Shown here: one piece after another, positions 1 through 6,496 of the stretch
Layout of the letters: the number at the start of each line of letters is the position of its first letter
Numbering within the stretch: the stretch's first letter is position 1
Origin: a virus
Virus record (IMG/VR): IMGVR_UViG_3300028025_001003
Location: 1 to 26,078 of that record
Direction: 5' to 3' (one strand)
DNA: 26,078 nucleotides
The notes under the pieces: generated by a model
Database searches by the model: none
Told to the model about the DNA's origin: nothing
What the model saw: only the letters and a program-made list of their open reading frames with translations
Position numbers and translations under genes: made by a program

Positions 1-419
1 ATGACGAGACCTTCCTTGCCCCAATCATCGGGCATCAGAACAGCCCTCGCAGGCTTACGGCGTGAACCAAAATCGGCTTCGTTACTTTTTACCTGTGCCT
101 CTATGCGCATCCAAGCGTTCACTGCAGGCTGGATCTGTTTTCCTGCTTTCACTTCGTTAGCGAACAGTGCATCATTCCAGCGTTCCTCGTTACCATCACC
201 GAACTTATGTGAAGGTGCAACACCGAGACGCTTCCGTGCTGTGCGCTGCTTGCTCAATCCCTTCTGCCGAGACCTTTTCCCTCGGGCTGCAGGATCACTA
301 CACCCCTTGATACGGCGTTTCCCATCACGACCAGCAACACCCAGAGTGCCGAACTTCGGACACCCATCTAGGTTGCATTTTTCTTGATTGCCTTGACATT
401 CACCTTTACGCTCATCCAT
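1..419 (-). CDS. Partial PD-(D/E)XK nuclease, possibly Holliday-junction-resolvase-like (C-terminus cut by window edge)
   Basis: Reading starts at ATG 419 (M-D-E-R-K-G) and stays open to position 1, giving 139 codons without a stop. The N-terminus has cysteines at residues 8, 15, 20 and 40, which could bind zinc. A basic stretch follows (GKRSRQKGLSKQRTARKRLG), then a GDGNEERW segment and an E-V-K triplet in LFANEVKAGKQ. An acidic residue followed by E-x-K is the usual core of PD-(D/E)XK nucleases, and the order and size resemble phage resolvases that cut branched DNA during recombination or before packaging. Overlap with the upstream gene is 8 nt. The fold call rests on motif spacing only. 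It could be another endonuclease of the same superfamily. Confidence 0.5.
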   Translation of the reverse strand, partial: MDERKGECQGNQEKCNLDGCPKFGTLGVAGRDGKRRIKGCSDPAARGKRSRQKGLSKQRTARKRLGVAPSHKFGDGNEERWNDALFANEVKAGKQIQPAVNAWMRIEAQVKSNEADFGSRRKPARAVLMPDDWGKEGLV

Positions 420-657
420 AAACAAACTCTCGCACTTCACAAATAATTGAACACATTGAATTTGATTCTCCAGAAACATGAAGTTGTTGTTTCCACTTAA
501 AAGATGGATCGCCAACACGAACTAGATTTTGTTTCATTAAAGAGATGTCAAACTCCAGCAACTTAAGTCGCTCTATGCCATACCGCAAAGCATCATCTTG
601 CATATATAGATCAGGGCAAAAAAATCCGAACTCTCGCACTTCATGTTTATGACTCAT
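412..657 (-). CDS. Hypothetical protein, 81 aa
   Basis: I do not recognise this gene. It is translationally coupled on both sides: its ATG overlaps the stop of the upstream gene (ATGA, 4 nt) and its end overlaps the next gene by 8 nt. The protein is mixed in charge, has four cysteines and no membrane segment. The pentapeptide EVREF occurs near both ends (HEVREFGF and CEVREFVYG), matching a 15-bp direct repeat AACTCTCGCACTTCA at 425-439 and 629-643. The tight packing in the early operon supports a real gene; nothing indicates its function. Confidence 0.6.
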   Translation of the reverse strand: MSHKHEVREFGFFCPDLYMQDDALRYGIERLKLLEFDISLMKQNLVRVGDPSFKWKQQLHVSGESNSMCSIICEVREFVYG

Positions 658-917
658 TGGATTTCATCATCCAATTCATACACCGCACGCTGAATAGCGT
701 GTAAAGGATTCTCACACTTTTGTAAACATATTGCACCCTGAGCGGAACACTCCTCACAGATGTAATGATCATCAAAAAGTTTGCACAAGTCACGCCAACG
801 ATCACGATCATCCTGCAGCCTTTTATATTCTGCAATCGTGTACATCATGCGACCTTGAGGAATATAAGTGATCTGACCACCAACCTCTGTTCGCTCTAAT
901 CTGATTTCGTCACTCAT
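654..917 (-). CDS. Hypothetical small protein with a four-cysteine cluster, 87 aa
   Basis: ATG 917 is preceded by a good purine-rich ribosome binding site (GAGGAGTAGAGGA), and the stop overlaps the next ATG. The middle (residues 25-48) looks helical and charged. It is followed by C54-x2-C57-x6-C64-x3-C68, a plausible zinc site. The C-terminus is acidic. Small zinc-binding proteins are frequent in phage early operons, where some modify host enzymes, but no specific family is recognised here. A shifted 62-codon reading in the same place is a shadow without a ribosome binding site. Confidence 0.65.
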   Translation of the reverse strand: MSDEIRLERTEVGGQITYIPQGRMMYTIAEYKRLQDDRDRWRDLCKLFDDHYICEECSAQGAICLQKCENPLHAIQRAVYELDDEIQ

Positions 918-1008
918 CGTCCTCTACTCCTCTATCACCGCACAACGGTTTCTCTGGTATTGGTTCTTTACACATACAACGATACGCACTCTGCCCTATC
1001 GCAATCAT
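910..1008 (-). CDS. Very small protein, 32 aa, between whiB and the cysteine-cluster gene
   Basis: ATG 1008 overlaps the WhiB stop codon (ATGA) and the reading ends at 910, overlapping the next start by 8 nt. It therefore fills an otherwise unexplained gap of about 90 nt, with the same coupling used throughout the operon. The product is MIAIGQSAYRCMC followed by KEPIPEKPLCGDRG and an acidic tail, with cysteines at 11, 13 and 23. The 3' part also carries the ribosome binding site of the next gene. No family is recognised; it may be a spacer that is translated only for coupling. Confidence 0.45.
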   Translation of the reverse strand: MIAIGQSAYRCMCKEPIPEKPLCGDRGVEDDE

Positions 1009-1256
1009 TTAACCCCTCGCTTGATTTTGTCACGCATTACACGCCGATCTGCGGGTGACAAACCACCGAACACACCCCACCTATCGTCATCCTCTGGCAG
1101 ACCAATCACTAACTTGAGGCACTCTTTTTTGACGGAACATTCTTTGCATACTGTTTTCGCTAGATCCCAACGATCCTCGGACAATGTTGCAGGGAAAAAT
1201 ACTTCTAACGGTTGCCCTACACATATTGCATCCTCACGCCAGTGATCACGCTTCAT
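1005..1256 (-). CDS. whiB: WhiB-family [4Fe-4S] transcriptional regulator
   Basis: The 83-residue protein has the four WhiB cysteines (C12, C37, C40, C46; spacing C-x24-C-x2-C-x5-C), which bind a redox-sensitive [4Fe-4S] cluster. The family turn motif follows as G61-V-F-G-G-L-S and then a basic C-terminus (RRVMRDKIKRGVK) that contacts DNA. WhiB proteins typically act by binding the primary sigma factor, and phage versions can interfere with host WhiB function. The usual turn is G[VI]WGG; here the tryptophan is phenylalanine. ATG 1256 is chosen because AGGTGAGG lies directly upstream; a GTG at 1262 in frame is possible. It overlaps the preceding small gene by 11 nt. Confidence 0.92.
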   Translation of the reverse strand: MKRDHWREDAICVGQPLEVFFPATLSEDRWDLAKTVCKECSVKKECLKLVIGLPEDDDRWGVFGGLSPADRRVMRDKIKRGVK

Positions 1257-1422
1257 CCTCACCTAACCATTCATTGTATGTGTACAGGGCTGTGCGTAGT
1301 TCCTCTATAGACAAACGATCCGTACCATCAGACCTGACCACAGCACGAGATGCTGCAGCCAGATCTACGAGTATGTCAATCATCCTGCCTCGTAACGCAT
1401 CCATCTCCTCAAAAGGAATCAC
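1246..1422 (-). CDS. Hypothetical small helical protein, 58 aa
   Basis: A GTG at 1422 overlaps the stop of the annealing-protein gene (GTGA) and opens a 58-codon frame that ends 11 nt inside whiB, exactly filling the gap between them. The product begins MIPFEEMDALRGRMIDILVD, continues with an alanine-rich helix and an SIEELRTALYTYNEWLG segment, and ends acidic (EDEA). It looks like a compact two- or three-helix protein with no cysteines. An alternative start is ATG at residue 7. No family is recognised; the coupling at both ends and the protein-like composition are the support. Confidence 0.6.
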   Translation of the reverse strand: MIPFEEMDALRGRMIDILVDLAAASRAVVRSDGTDRLSIEELRTALYTYNEWLGEDEA

Positions 1423-2204
1423 CGCAACTCCATCAGATATTTGATTAGTCCTGATGCCTCTTTGCTAGTCAGATCACCTACGGCGGTCTTTCCAAATAGT
1501 TCCTGCATCACTGGTACGCAGTCACCGTTCACCTTTTCCTTCGCAAGTTTGCTGATCAATCCTTTCTGCTTTTCAGATGCCTTGCCTCCAGAAACATTCG
1601 CCCTTGATATAGGTGTGATGTTCTCAACTGGTGTCGCACTGAACGCTGCAGCGATCTCTGCAATCTCCTGTGGTGTTGGTTCACTATCGTTCACAAAATC
1701 TTGCACGACCTTAGGTGAAGGAACTCCCTTCGCAGGATGATTCTGCACATACGGCTTCGCTTCCTCTGCTCGTTTCATCTGTGCTGCAGGAAGGCTAGTG
1801 ATCGTAGTGTTATCAGACCAATCTTGTTTTGACCAGAGAGACAACGCAATACCGAATCGCATTGCAGCATTTCGCAGGAAGTCTCCGACAAGTTCCTTGT
1901 CCAGATCCTGCTTATCTGCACGAACAGATCCAACACCGAGCATTGACTTGCCTAATAGCGTGAGAGTTCCCCACATAGTTGCTGTGCCATTCTCAACATT
2001 GATTGCTGGTCGTCCATTCACCCACTCAATCGGCTGCCAACTCCAAGACGGATCAACCTCAATCAGAATCTTGGTGATATCCGCATGACTTACATACGCC
2101 AAATTGATTCCGTTACGAGGGATAGTTCCCACGATCTTTGGATCTGGTGTTGCGTACTGATCCAGTACTGCACGAAGTAGTGCCGTGTTCAATTCCTCAC
2201 TCAT
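1419..2204 (-). CDS. Putative single-strand annealing protein (Rad52/ERF-like recombinase)
   Basis: The 261-residue protein has a core at about residues 35-127 containing VSHADITKILIEVDPSWSW, a WGTLTLLG strand and an ELVGDFLRNAAMRFGIAL helix. The last segment resembles the conserved helix of ERF/Rad52-type annealing proteins (the D-A-x-x-R-A-A-x-x-F-G pattern). The C-terminal 55 residues (KASEKQKGLISKL ... LTSKEASGLIKYL) form the small helical tail common in phage recombination proteins. Such proteins coat single-stranded DNA and anneal complementary strands. The upstream neighbour, overlapping by 4 nt, is a YqaJ-type exonuclease, giving the classic exonuclease plus annealase pair. The superfamily is well supported; the exact subfamily is not settled. 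Confidence 0.75.
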   Translation of the reverse strand: MSEELNTALLRAVLDQYATPDPKIVGTIPRNGINLAYVSHADITKILIEVDPSWSWQPIEWVNGRPAINVENGTATMWGTLTLLGKSMLGVGSVRADKQDLDKELVGDFLRNAAMRFGIALSLWSKQDWSDNTTITSLPAAQMKRAEEAKPYVQNHPAKGVPSPKVVQDFVNDSEPTPQEIAEIAAAFSATPVENITPISRANVSGGKASEKQKGLISKLAKEKVNGDCVPVMQELFGKTAVGDLTSKEASGLIKYLMELR

Positions 2205-3142
2205 TTTCCTTTTCCTTTCGTTACACGCATCACACGAAATGGTGCGCCTTGTTTTTCATATTGACTAACTAACTCTGGGTGATCAGCCTTCAACTGTTTA
2301 GTGTCCAGCGAACTCTTGCCTGCTTGTTGTTTCCAAGTCACCAACGGCACACCATCTACCGTACCGATCTCGTTCCCCAACATCATCTGGGCTAGAGCAT
2401 CCTTCGCCTTGCTCTCCAAGTCTGCAGCCTGCTTCGCCATTGCACGAGCCTCCTCAAGTTGTGAAGCCCAATCCACTGCACTCGCAGGAAGTTCCACACT
2501 CGTAGGTGTTGGTTTCCAGATCCGTGCAATATCGGCTGCACTGAAGTTGTTGATGTCCTCATCCATTGGTTCACCATCTACCCACCCACCGAATACGGCG
2601 GTCTCAATCTGTAGTGCATCAATCGCTGCAGGATTCTCTGGCAACTCAACTACAGATATGCGCTGGTCACGATCCAACACCACGAACCATACAGGCACTT
2701 GAAGCACTGCTTGTTGTGCCCAACCTTGCCACAGCCATTCGTCTGGTAGATCCTCACTCTTATAGATGCTGTACCTCGTTGAAGTCTTAGCCTCAACAAC
2801 GACCGTTGGGTTCTGTTCATTGTCCACACCATCCAGACTGATAGACAAACGCCCGTCACGATAAATCACTTCAGGGGTGAATATGTTTGTGCCAAGAATC
2901 CTTGACGCTTCCTCTAGTAGTGGTCTCTCCAAAAGGTTGCCTCGTCTGAACGCTGCAGTTTCCTCACTCGGTACAGGCTCATTCACTTTATCTGCGAACA
3001 ATTCACCACGAGTCTTGTATGGGCTTGCACCCATCAGGGCTGGAACATCAGATGCACCGAATACACATCTCCCGTCCTGATCCTTCCATCTTGCTAACAG
3101 CCATTCCTTACTGCCATGTTTTTGTTTGGGTAGTACTTGCAT
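2201..3142 (-). CDS. YqaJ-type viral recombinase exonuclease (lambda Exo-like, PD-(D/E)XK)
   Basis: The 313-residue protein opens with the family signature FGASDVPALMGASPYK (28-43). The RRGNLLERPLLEEA helix follows (67-80, with E72) and then the catalytic set D104 (SLDGVDN) and E117-x-K119 (VVVEAKTS). A W-Q-x-Q-like helix (WLWQGWAQQAVLQ) follows, as in the family. It should degrade one strand of duplex DNA 5' to 3' and hand the other to the annealing protein encoded next. The C-terminal third is a helical region (EEARAMAKQAADLESKAKDA) and a small domain. ATG 3142 is chosen because AGAGGAGAAGGAAA precedes it; an in-frame TTG at 3184 lacks such a site. Confidence 0.88.
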   Translation of the reverse strand: MQVLPKQKHGSKEWLLARWKDQDGRCVFGASDVPALMGASPYKTRGELFADKVNEPVPSEETAAFRRGNLLERPLLEEASRILGTNIFTPEVIYRDGRLSISLDGVDNEQNPTVVVEAKTSTRYSIYKSEDLPDEWLWQGWAQQAVLQVPVWFVVLDRDQRISVVELPENPAAIDALQIETAVFGGWVDGEPMDEDINNFSAADIARIWKPTPTSVELPASAVDWASQLEEARAMAKQAADLESKAKDALAQMMLGNEIGTVDGVPLVTWKQQAGKSSLDTKQLKADHPELVSQYEKQGAPFRVMRVTKGKGK

Positions 3143-3198
3143 TTTCCTTCTCCTCTGTTTGTTGTTTGATTTAGTTCTACTCAAGGGGTGTAACAGAG

Positions 3199-3558
3199 TT
3201 ATCTGCCAGCCTTGCGATCTGCTTCTGGATCACGGATCTCCCAGACACCACGCTGCACCTTCCGAAAGATATCTGGGCGATCTGTAATGAACTTTCGGAT
3301 CGTAGGAACAGAAAGCCCACACACATCCTCAAGATCGTTCACGGTTACAGACTCAAAGACATTCTCTCGGCAATACACCATGAGGTCGCCCCACGCTTCA
3401 CGCTTCGCTGCACCTTCAGTACTCCACTTGGCACTACGCACAAGTTCACGCAGCGTTTCAAGTGGTACAGCATCCCTGATTGGTTTAGGAACATGAGCGA
3501 CCCACAACGGGCGACCATACTCGGCTATTGCATCAGCAACAATTTCGGTTGCGTTCAT
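3199..3558 (-). CDS. Putative winged-helix/HTH DNA-binding protein, 119 aa
   Basis: ATG 3558 overlaps the upstream stop (TGATG) and is preceded by GGAGGTGAAG. The C-terminal half reads VTVNDLEDVCGLSVPTIRKF, then DRPDIFRKVQRGVWEIRDP, which has the look of a helix-turn-helix followed by a hairpin wing ending in W-E-I-R. The N-terminal half is helical with a GRPLWVAHVPKPIRDA segment. In this early operon it may regulate transcription or act at a replication site. It sits 56 nt before the exonuclease gene. A longer frame starting at 3624 would run through the upstream gene and lacks a ribosome binding site. The assignment rests on visual pattern only. Confidence 0.65.
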   Translation of the reverse strand: MNATEIVADAIAEYGRPLWVAHVPKPIRDAVPLETLRELVRSAKWSTEGAAKREAWGDLMVYCRENVFESVTVNDLEDVCGLSVPTIRKFITDRPDIFRKVQRGVWEIRDPEADRKAGR

Positions 3559-3845
3559 CACTTCACCTCCAGTCTCTTTGCAAAAGTTGCATACTGATCT
3601 TTGGTCAAAAAGTTTTTGATGCACTCATTACCAACAATGCGATGCTCAAACTTTTCAGCATCAATCGGATACAGGGAATCGTTGCTGTACTTCCAATTCA
3701 CCACCCATCCAGTGCCTTCGGTCATTTCTTTATGGCAATGATCACACCATTGTTCAGCACCGATTCGCTCACAGCGACTCTTGTTTTTCTCCCACCAACT
3801 GTGCGCACCAAAACCACCGCACTCAATTCTTTCTGCAGTATTCAT
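3558..3845 (-). CDS. Hypothetical zinc-ribbon-like protein, 95 aa
   Basis: The protein has C34-x2-C37 (WCDHCHKEM), a GTGWVVNWKY strand, and a later G-x-E-C segment (IVGNECIKNFL, C75). C-x2-C followed by a G-x-x-C helix is a recurring small phage zinc-ribbon layout, so metal binding is plausible. The function is unknown. ATG 3845 is used because GGAGGTGAAG lies just upstream; a GTG one codon earlier is also possible. It is coupled by 1-nt TGATG overlaps on both sides. Its last codons (FAKRLEVK) closely resemble those of the upstream gene (FAKEVK). Confidence 0.65.
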   Translation of the reverse strand: MNTAERIECGGFGAHSWWEKNKSRCERIGAEQWCDHCHKEMTEGTGWVVNWKYSNDSLYPIDAEKFEHRIVGNECIKNFLTKDQYATFAKRLEVK

Positions 3846-4108
3846 CACTTCACCTCCTTTGCAAAGATGAAGTATTTGCGATCCATGCTGCTGATCGTGT
3901 AAGTATGTCCATCAGAGCAAGTGACGAGATAGAACCTTGTTCCTGCAGGAATAAAACGCTCTATCACTCCATCAGTCTCTTGAATATCAAGAACTGTTAC
4001 CAGTCGCTCATCATATTGATCTGTCCAGTTGAGCCAGTTTCCAATCAAACCAACTACATCACCAACTTGAATTTGCTCAATCGTTTTTCTACCAATTACT
4101 TTTTGCAT
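3845..4108 (-). CDS. Hypothetical protein, 87 aa, probably beta-rich
   Basis: The gene starts at ATG 4108, directly behind the conserved GATTCAAGAGGAGGATC leader box. An earlier in-frame ATG (4147) lies within the leader hairpin and has no ribosome binding site. The product has IQVGDVVGLIGNWLNW near the start and a FIPAGTRFYLVTCSDGHTY stretch later. These suggest a small barrel-like fold of the kind seen in regulatory or accessory phage proteins, but no family is recognised. It is the first gene of a run that continues through the recombination genes. Confidence 0.62.
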   Translation of the reverse strand: MQKVIGRKTIEQIQVGDVVGLIGNWLNWTDQYDERLVTVLDIQETDGVIERFIPAGTRFYLVTCSDGHTYTISSMDRKYFIFAKEVK

Positions 4109-4112
4109 TTCA

Positions 4113-4146
4113 GATCCTCCTCTTGAATCTCTGGGGTATTTCCCCA
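4113..4146 (-). promoter_or_regulatory. Leader element copy 1: hairpin plus TTCAAGAGGAGGA box
   Basis: On the minus strand a hairpin TGGGG-AAATA-CCCCA (4132-4146) is followed after 4 nt by TTCAAGAGGAGGA (4115-4127), then ATG at 4108. The 17 nt at 4113-4129 are identical to copy 2. A TTGCAATGG motif lies about 31 nt upstream of the hairpin, at about 4177-4185, and could be a -35 region. The gap 4109-4215 otherwise holds no convincing gene, only a 22-codon frame without a ribosome binding site. Confidence 0.65.
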
Positions 4147-4215
4147 TGAAAGAAACTTACAGTGCAGCCCACACCCATTGCAAGTATTTGTTTTGCACCT
4201 TTGCCAGCACGGGAA

Positions 4216-4929
4216 TCAGCGAACCCCCAGATCGTCTGGCTGGTACTCAAACTTGACCTTGCCCGACTCTCGTAACTGATCGGTCATCGCCCAATCAACC
4301 TTGTACCCCCACGACTTAGATGTATCGGTGTATCCATTTATGAATGACCAATCCATTCGCACACCCCACCGCTTCTCTATCACTGGTTTCAATGTTGTGT
4401 AGAAGGTACGACCGTGCGATCCTTCATTATCTCTGTGACGAGATCCAACTACAGCGTGACACAATTCGTGCGCAAGTGTTTCCCATTCAGTAGCACCACC
4501 ACGACTACGACGTGAGATTCGCACGAGTACTGTCCAACCATCCCACAGACCAGACACGCCACCATTTCTTGAATACACCAACTTGATCGGTGGGCGTTTG
4601 CGTGTAGTTCCATTCGGAAAGAACAATGCCCAGATGCGATCCGCTTCTTTCTCAAAGATTCGTTGGCGTTGCGCTTCTCTTTTCTTTCTTTCCTTTAACG
4701 GTTGTAGTTTTGTTGCAGTGCGCTCACGCTTCACCTTGTTCTGTTCTTTGATAACAGCACTACGCTGCTCTCGTTTCTTTTCTAGTGACGGTGCAACTCT
4801 CTCAACTAGTTTCCCAGATTTAGATGAACATGGCAGACAATATCTGCGCACATCATTCTTTCGTGGTTTCGTTGGTGCAAGTAATCCATGATCACAAATT
4901 GCACACTTCCATCTGACTTGCTTACTCAT
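4216..4929 (-). CDS. SprT-like zinc metalloprotease with N-terminal zinc ribbon
   Basis: The 237-residue protein has an N-terminal C9-x2-C12 ... C31-x2-C34 zinc ribbon. A long, very basic helical linker follows (about 45-100, rich in K, R and E). The catalytic core is ETLAHELCHAVVG with H154, E155 and H158 (HExxH), and a third likely ligand is H172 in SHGRTFY. This arrangement matches SprT/Spartan-like proteases, which in cells cut proteins crosslinked to DNA. The basic linker and ribbon would suit DNA binding. The role in the phage is inferred and could be clearing proteins from DNA or attacking a host factor. It stands alone behind its own leader (copy 2) and is followed by a 109-nt gap with copy 1. 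Confidence 0.8.
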   Translation of the reverse strand: MSKQVRWKCAICDHGLLAPTKPRKNDVRRYCLPCSSKSGKLVERVAPSLEKKREQRSAVIKEQNKVKRERTATKLQPLKERKKREAQRQRIFEKEADRIWALFFPNGTTRKRPPIKLVYSRNGGVSGLWDGWTVLVRISRRSRGGATEWETLAHELCHAVVGSRHRDNEGSHGRTFYTTLKPVIEKRWGVRMDWSFINGYTDTSKSWGYKVDWAMTDQLRESGKVKFEYQPDDLGVR

Positions 4930-4932
4930 GTT

Positions 4933-4967
4933 GATCCTCCTCTTGAATCAATCAGTTTGTAACTGAT
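4933..4967 (-). promoter_or_regulatory. Leader element copy 2: hairpin plus TTCAAGAGGAGGA box
   Basis: A perfect 7-bp inverted repeat ATCAGTTTGTAACTGAT (4951-4967) lies 3 nt upstream, on the minus strand, of GATTCAAGAGGAGGATC (4933-4949). ATG 4929 follows 3 nt later. A TAAAAT hexamer 6 nt upstream of the hairpin could be a -10 box, which would put the hairpin at the very 5' end of the transcript. A TTGCAA motif is also present just upstream. Confidence 0.65.
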
Positions 4968-5167
4968 ACATACATTTTATCATGTTGCAAATCACATGAA
5001 ATCAAAAAGTGCGCAAAACAGAAAGTTCGCCCTTACGGTTACTCGCTCAAAAAAAATCTTAAAAATATTTTCAACACTTTTTGGGAGTAACCCCATCTCG
5101 TACTAGGAGACGGGGTTACTCAACCAATTTGTTGCGCAACGGAGAAGGAGAACATCACGCAACTTGA
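4968..5167 (-). other. Intergenic region with 15-bp hairpin and AT-rich tract
   Basis: This roughly 200-nt stretch holds no credible gene. It contains GAGTAACCCCATCTC (5085-5099) and GAGACGGGGTTACTC (5107-5121), a 15-bp stem with a 7-nt loop. The single non-Watson-Crick position is a G-U pair only when transcribed from the minus strand, which suggests selection as minus-strand RNA, probably a terminator for the late operon ending at 5168. There is no immediate U-run; a run of eight T on the minus strand comes about 27 nt further on, within an AT-rich tract (5049-5082). A 10-bp palindrome GTTGCGCAAC (5131-5140) lies on the other side. Confidence 0.55.
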
Positions 5168-5434
5168 TCAGGCTAGATGTTCGGATGCATCCAGTCCACT
5201 GCCTAACACTCGCATTGATTGAACCATCCCAACTGGAACAGATAACACGCAATCCAACTGGTCGTAACTATTCATTGACTGACTCAACACGATGTGATCT
5301 GGTTTCGCTTCAGGCAACAAAATGCCACACGAAACAACTACACAAGGGTTCTCACTGATCTCATCTTTTTCAATCCATGTTGTTGTGTCTGCGTGTGCAT
5401 CATGCCAAACGATCTCCACAAAAGTTGCCACCAC
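5168..5434 (-). CDS. Hypothetical protein, 88 aa
   Basis: It begins with GTG 5434 immediately after the phosphoesterase stop (TGAGTG), with AAGGGTGGTGA upstream as ribosome binding site. The layout is W-H-D-A near the start, a central VVVSCGILLPE strand, DHIVLSQS, and a C-terminal SVPVGMVQSMRVLG. This resembles a common class of short phage proteins with a conserved small beta fold and no known function. It is the last gene of the operon before the hairpin at 5085-5121. Its function cannot be stated. Confidence 0.65.
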   Translation of the reverse strand: MVATFVEIVWHDAHADTTTWIEKDEISENPCVVVSCGILLPEAKPDHIVLSQSMNSYDQLDCVLSVPVGMVQSMRVLGSGLDASEHLA

Positions 5435-6496
5435 TCACCACCCTTCCAACTTCCTATCGGCACAGAATACTGGTGCTTGGATAGTTATGTTTCTTTCGGG
5501 TGTAACAATCGCTAATGCTTGTTGCGGTTGCTCAAAGCCGAAGCCCATCAGCATTGCGTATTCGTCATAACCTTTCATACTTCCGTTCACGATCATTGAA
5601 GGGGTGGAAATATATTGATGCCAGTGACCGAGCCATAAGGTTTGGAATGATTTCCCTGTCACCATGTATCGCTGGTGTTTCCGTGCTCTCATCCTCATGA
5701 TCGGCGGATAGATCCCACCGATACCACCACCACCTGAAACCTGATCCCCGTGCGTTATCAGATGACCATGCTCATAGATATTGATTAGTGCATCTGCAGA
5801 TTCAGGGATCGTGAAGGTGACTCGCTTGTCTTTGCTGAATGTTCTTTCAACCATCTTGGCAAGTAACCAATCAAAGTTTGTTTTGACTCTCTGCTTCATT
5901 CTCGGTTTGCGTGTAGTACGACCATGATTACCCACTACCGATACGACATGGCACTTCTTGAACTCTGTGGTCAGCAATTCAATCGCACCTGACAACTGTT
6001 CAGCCCAGAACAAAAGTGAGCCGATCATCGTGTCCTCGTTAGTGAGGGCTAGTTCCTCGTGGATATCTCCAGAGAAAATGTCGCCACCGAGGATGATCAC
6101 CACGCCGTCATAGTTCACACCTGATAGATAGTGGCGAGAAAGTTTGATGACATTCTGTGCCCACTTCTCTAATCGCATCACAGCAATCTGACGGTTGTAG
6201 GCGTTTAGTCCTTCCATCTCCTCTGGATTAACTACTTCGTCAAAGTGTGTATCTGACAACATGACTACAAGAGTTGCAGCATGAGCCTTCGGTTTCGCTG
6301 GTGCGAGCCATATAGGAGGCTGAACTGCCAGACCATCCACCTGATCCACAAACGAAAGTGCCTTTTCTAACTCCTCAAGTTTTGTTTGCAGCCGAACATT
6401 CTGGTTGGCATAACTGTCACGCTGCTTGCGCATACGCAGTAACTCACCACTGTTCTCTACTTCTAACGCATCATTGATCTGATCACCTAAACCCAT
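5435..6496 (-). CDS. Calcineurin-like metallophosphoesterase
   Basis: The 353-residue protein carries the full metallophosphoesterase motif set: D82-x-H84 (SDTHF), G-G-D139, G-N-H191 (GNHGR), H249-G-D (THGDQV) and G-H291-x-H293 (GHWHQY). These residues hold two divalent metal ions for phosphodiester hydrolysis. The N-terminal 15-48 region (LRMRKQRDSYANQNVRLQTK) is a predicted coiled coil that may allow dimer formation. SbcD/Mre11-type nucleases are in the same superfamily, so a DNA substrate is plausible but unproven. ATG 6496 overlaps the preceding stop (TGATG) with GAGGGAAGGTG upstream. It is coupled to a small helix-turn-helix gene and sits at the end of the late operon. Confidence 0.88.
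   Translation of the reverse strand: MGLGDQINDALEVENSGELLRMRKQRDSYANQNVRLQTKLEELEKALSFVDQVDGLAVQPPIWLAPAKPKAHAATLVVMLSDTHFDEVVNPEEMEGLNAYNRQIAVMRLEKWAQNVIKLSRHYLSGVNYDGVVIILGGDIFSGDIHEELALTNEDTMIGSLLFWAEQLSGAIELLTTEFKKCHVVSVVGNHGRTTRKPRMKQRVKTNFDWLLAKMVERTFSKDKRVTFTIPESADALINIYEHGHLITHGDQVSGGGGIGGIYPPIMRMRARKHQRYMVTGKSFQTLWLGHWHQYISTPSMIVNGSMKGYDEYAMLMGFGFEQPQQALAIVTPERNITIQAPVFCADRKLEGW

Noticed and set aside
1-387. 128-codon plus-strand reading frame at the left edge
   Set aside because: It lies opposite the minus-strand nuclease frame, has proline/arginine/serine-rich shadow composition, and no ribosome binding site; all supported genes are on the minus strand.
2392-2859. Minus-strand frames of 61 and 69 codons inside the exonuclease gene
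   Set aside because: They are alternate-phase shadows of a gene with intact catalytic motifs.
4120-4184. 22-codon frame inside leader copy 1 (starting M-G-V-G-C)
   Set aside because: It has no ribosome binding site and runs through the hairpin; the hairpin changes sequence between copies while keeping pairing, so structure rather than coding is the better explanation.
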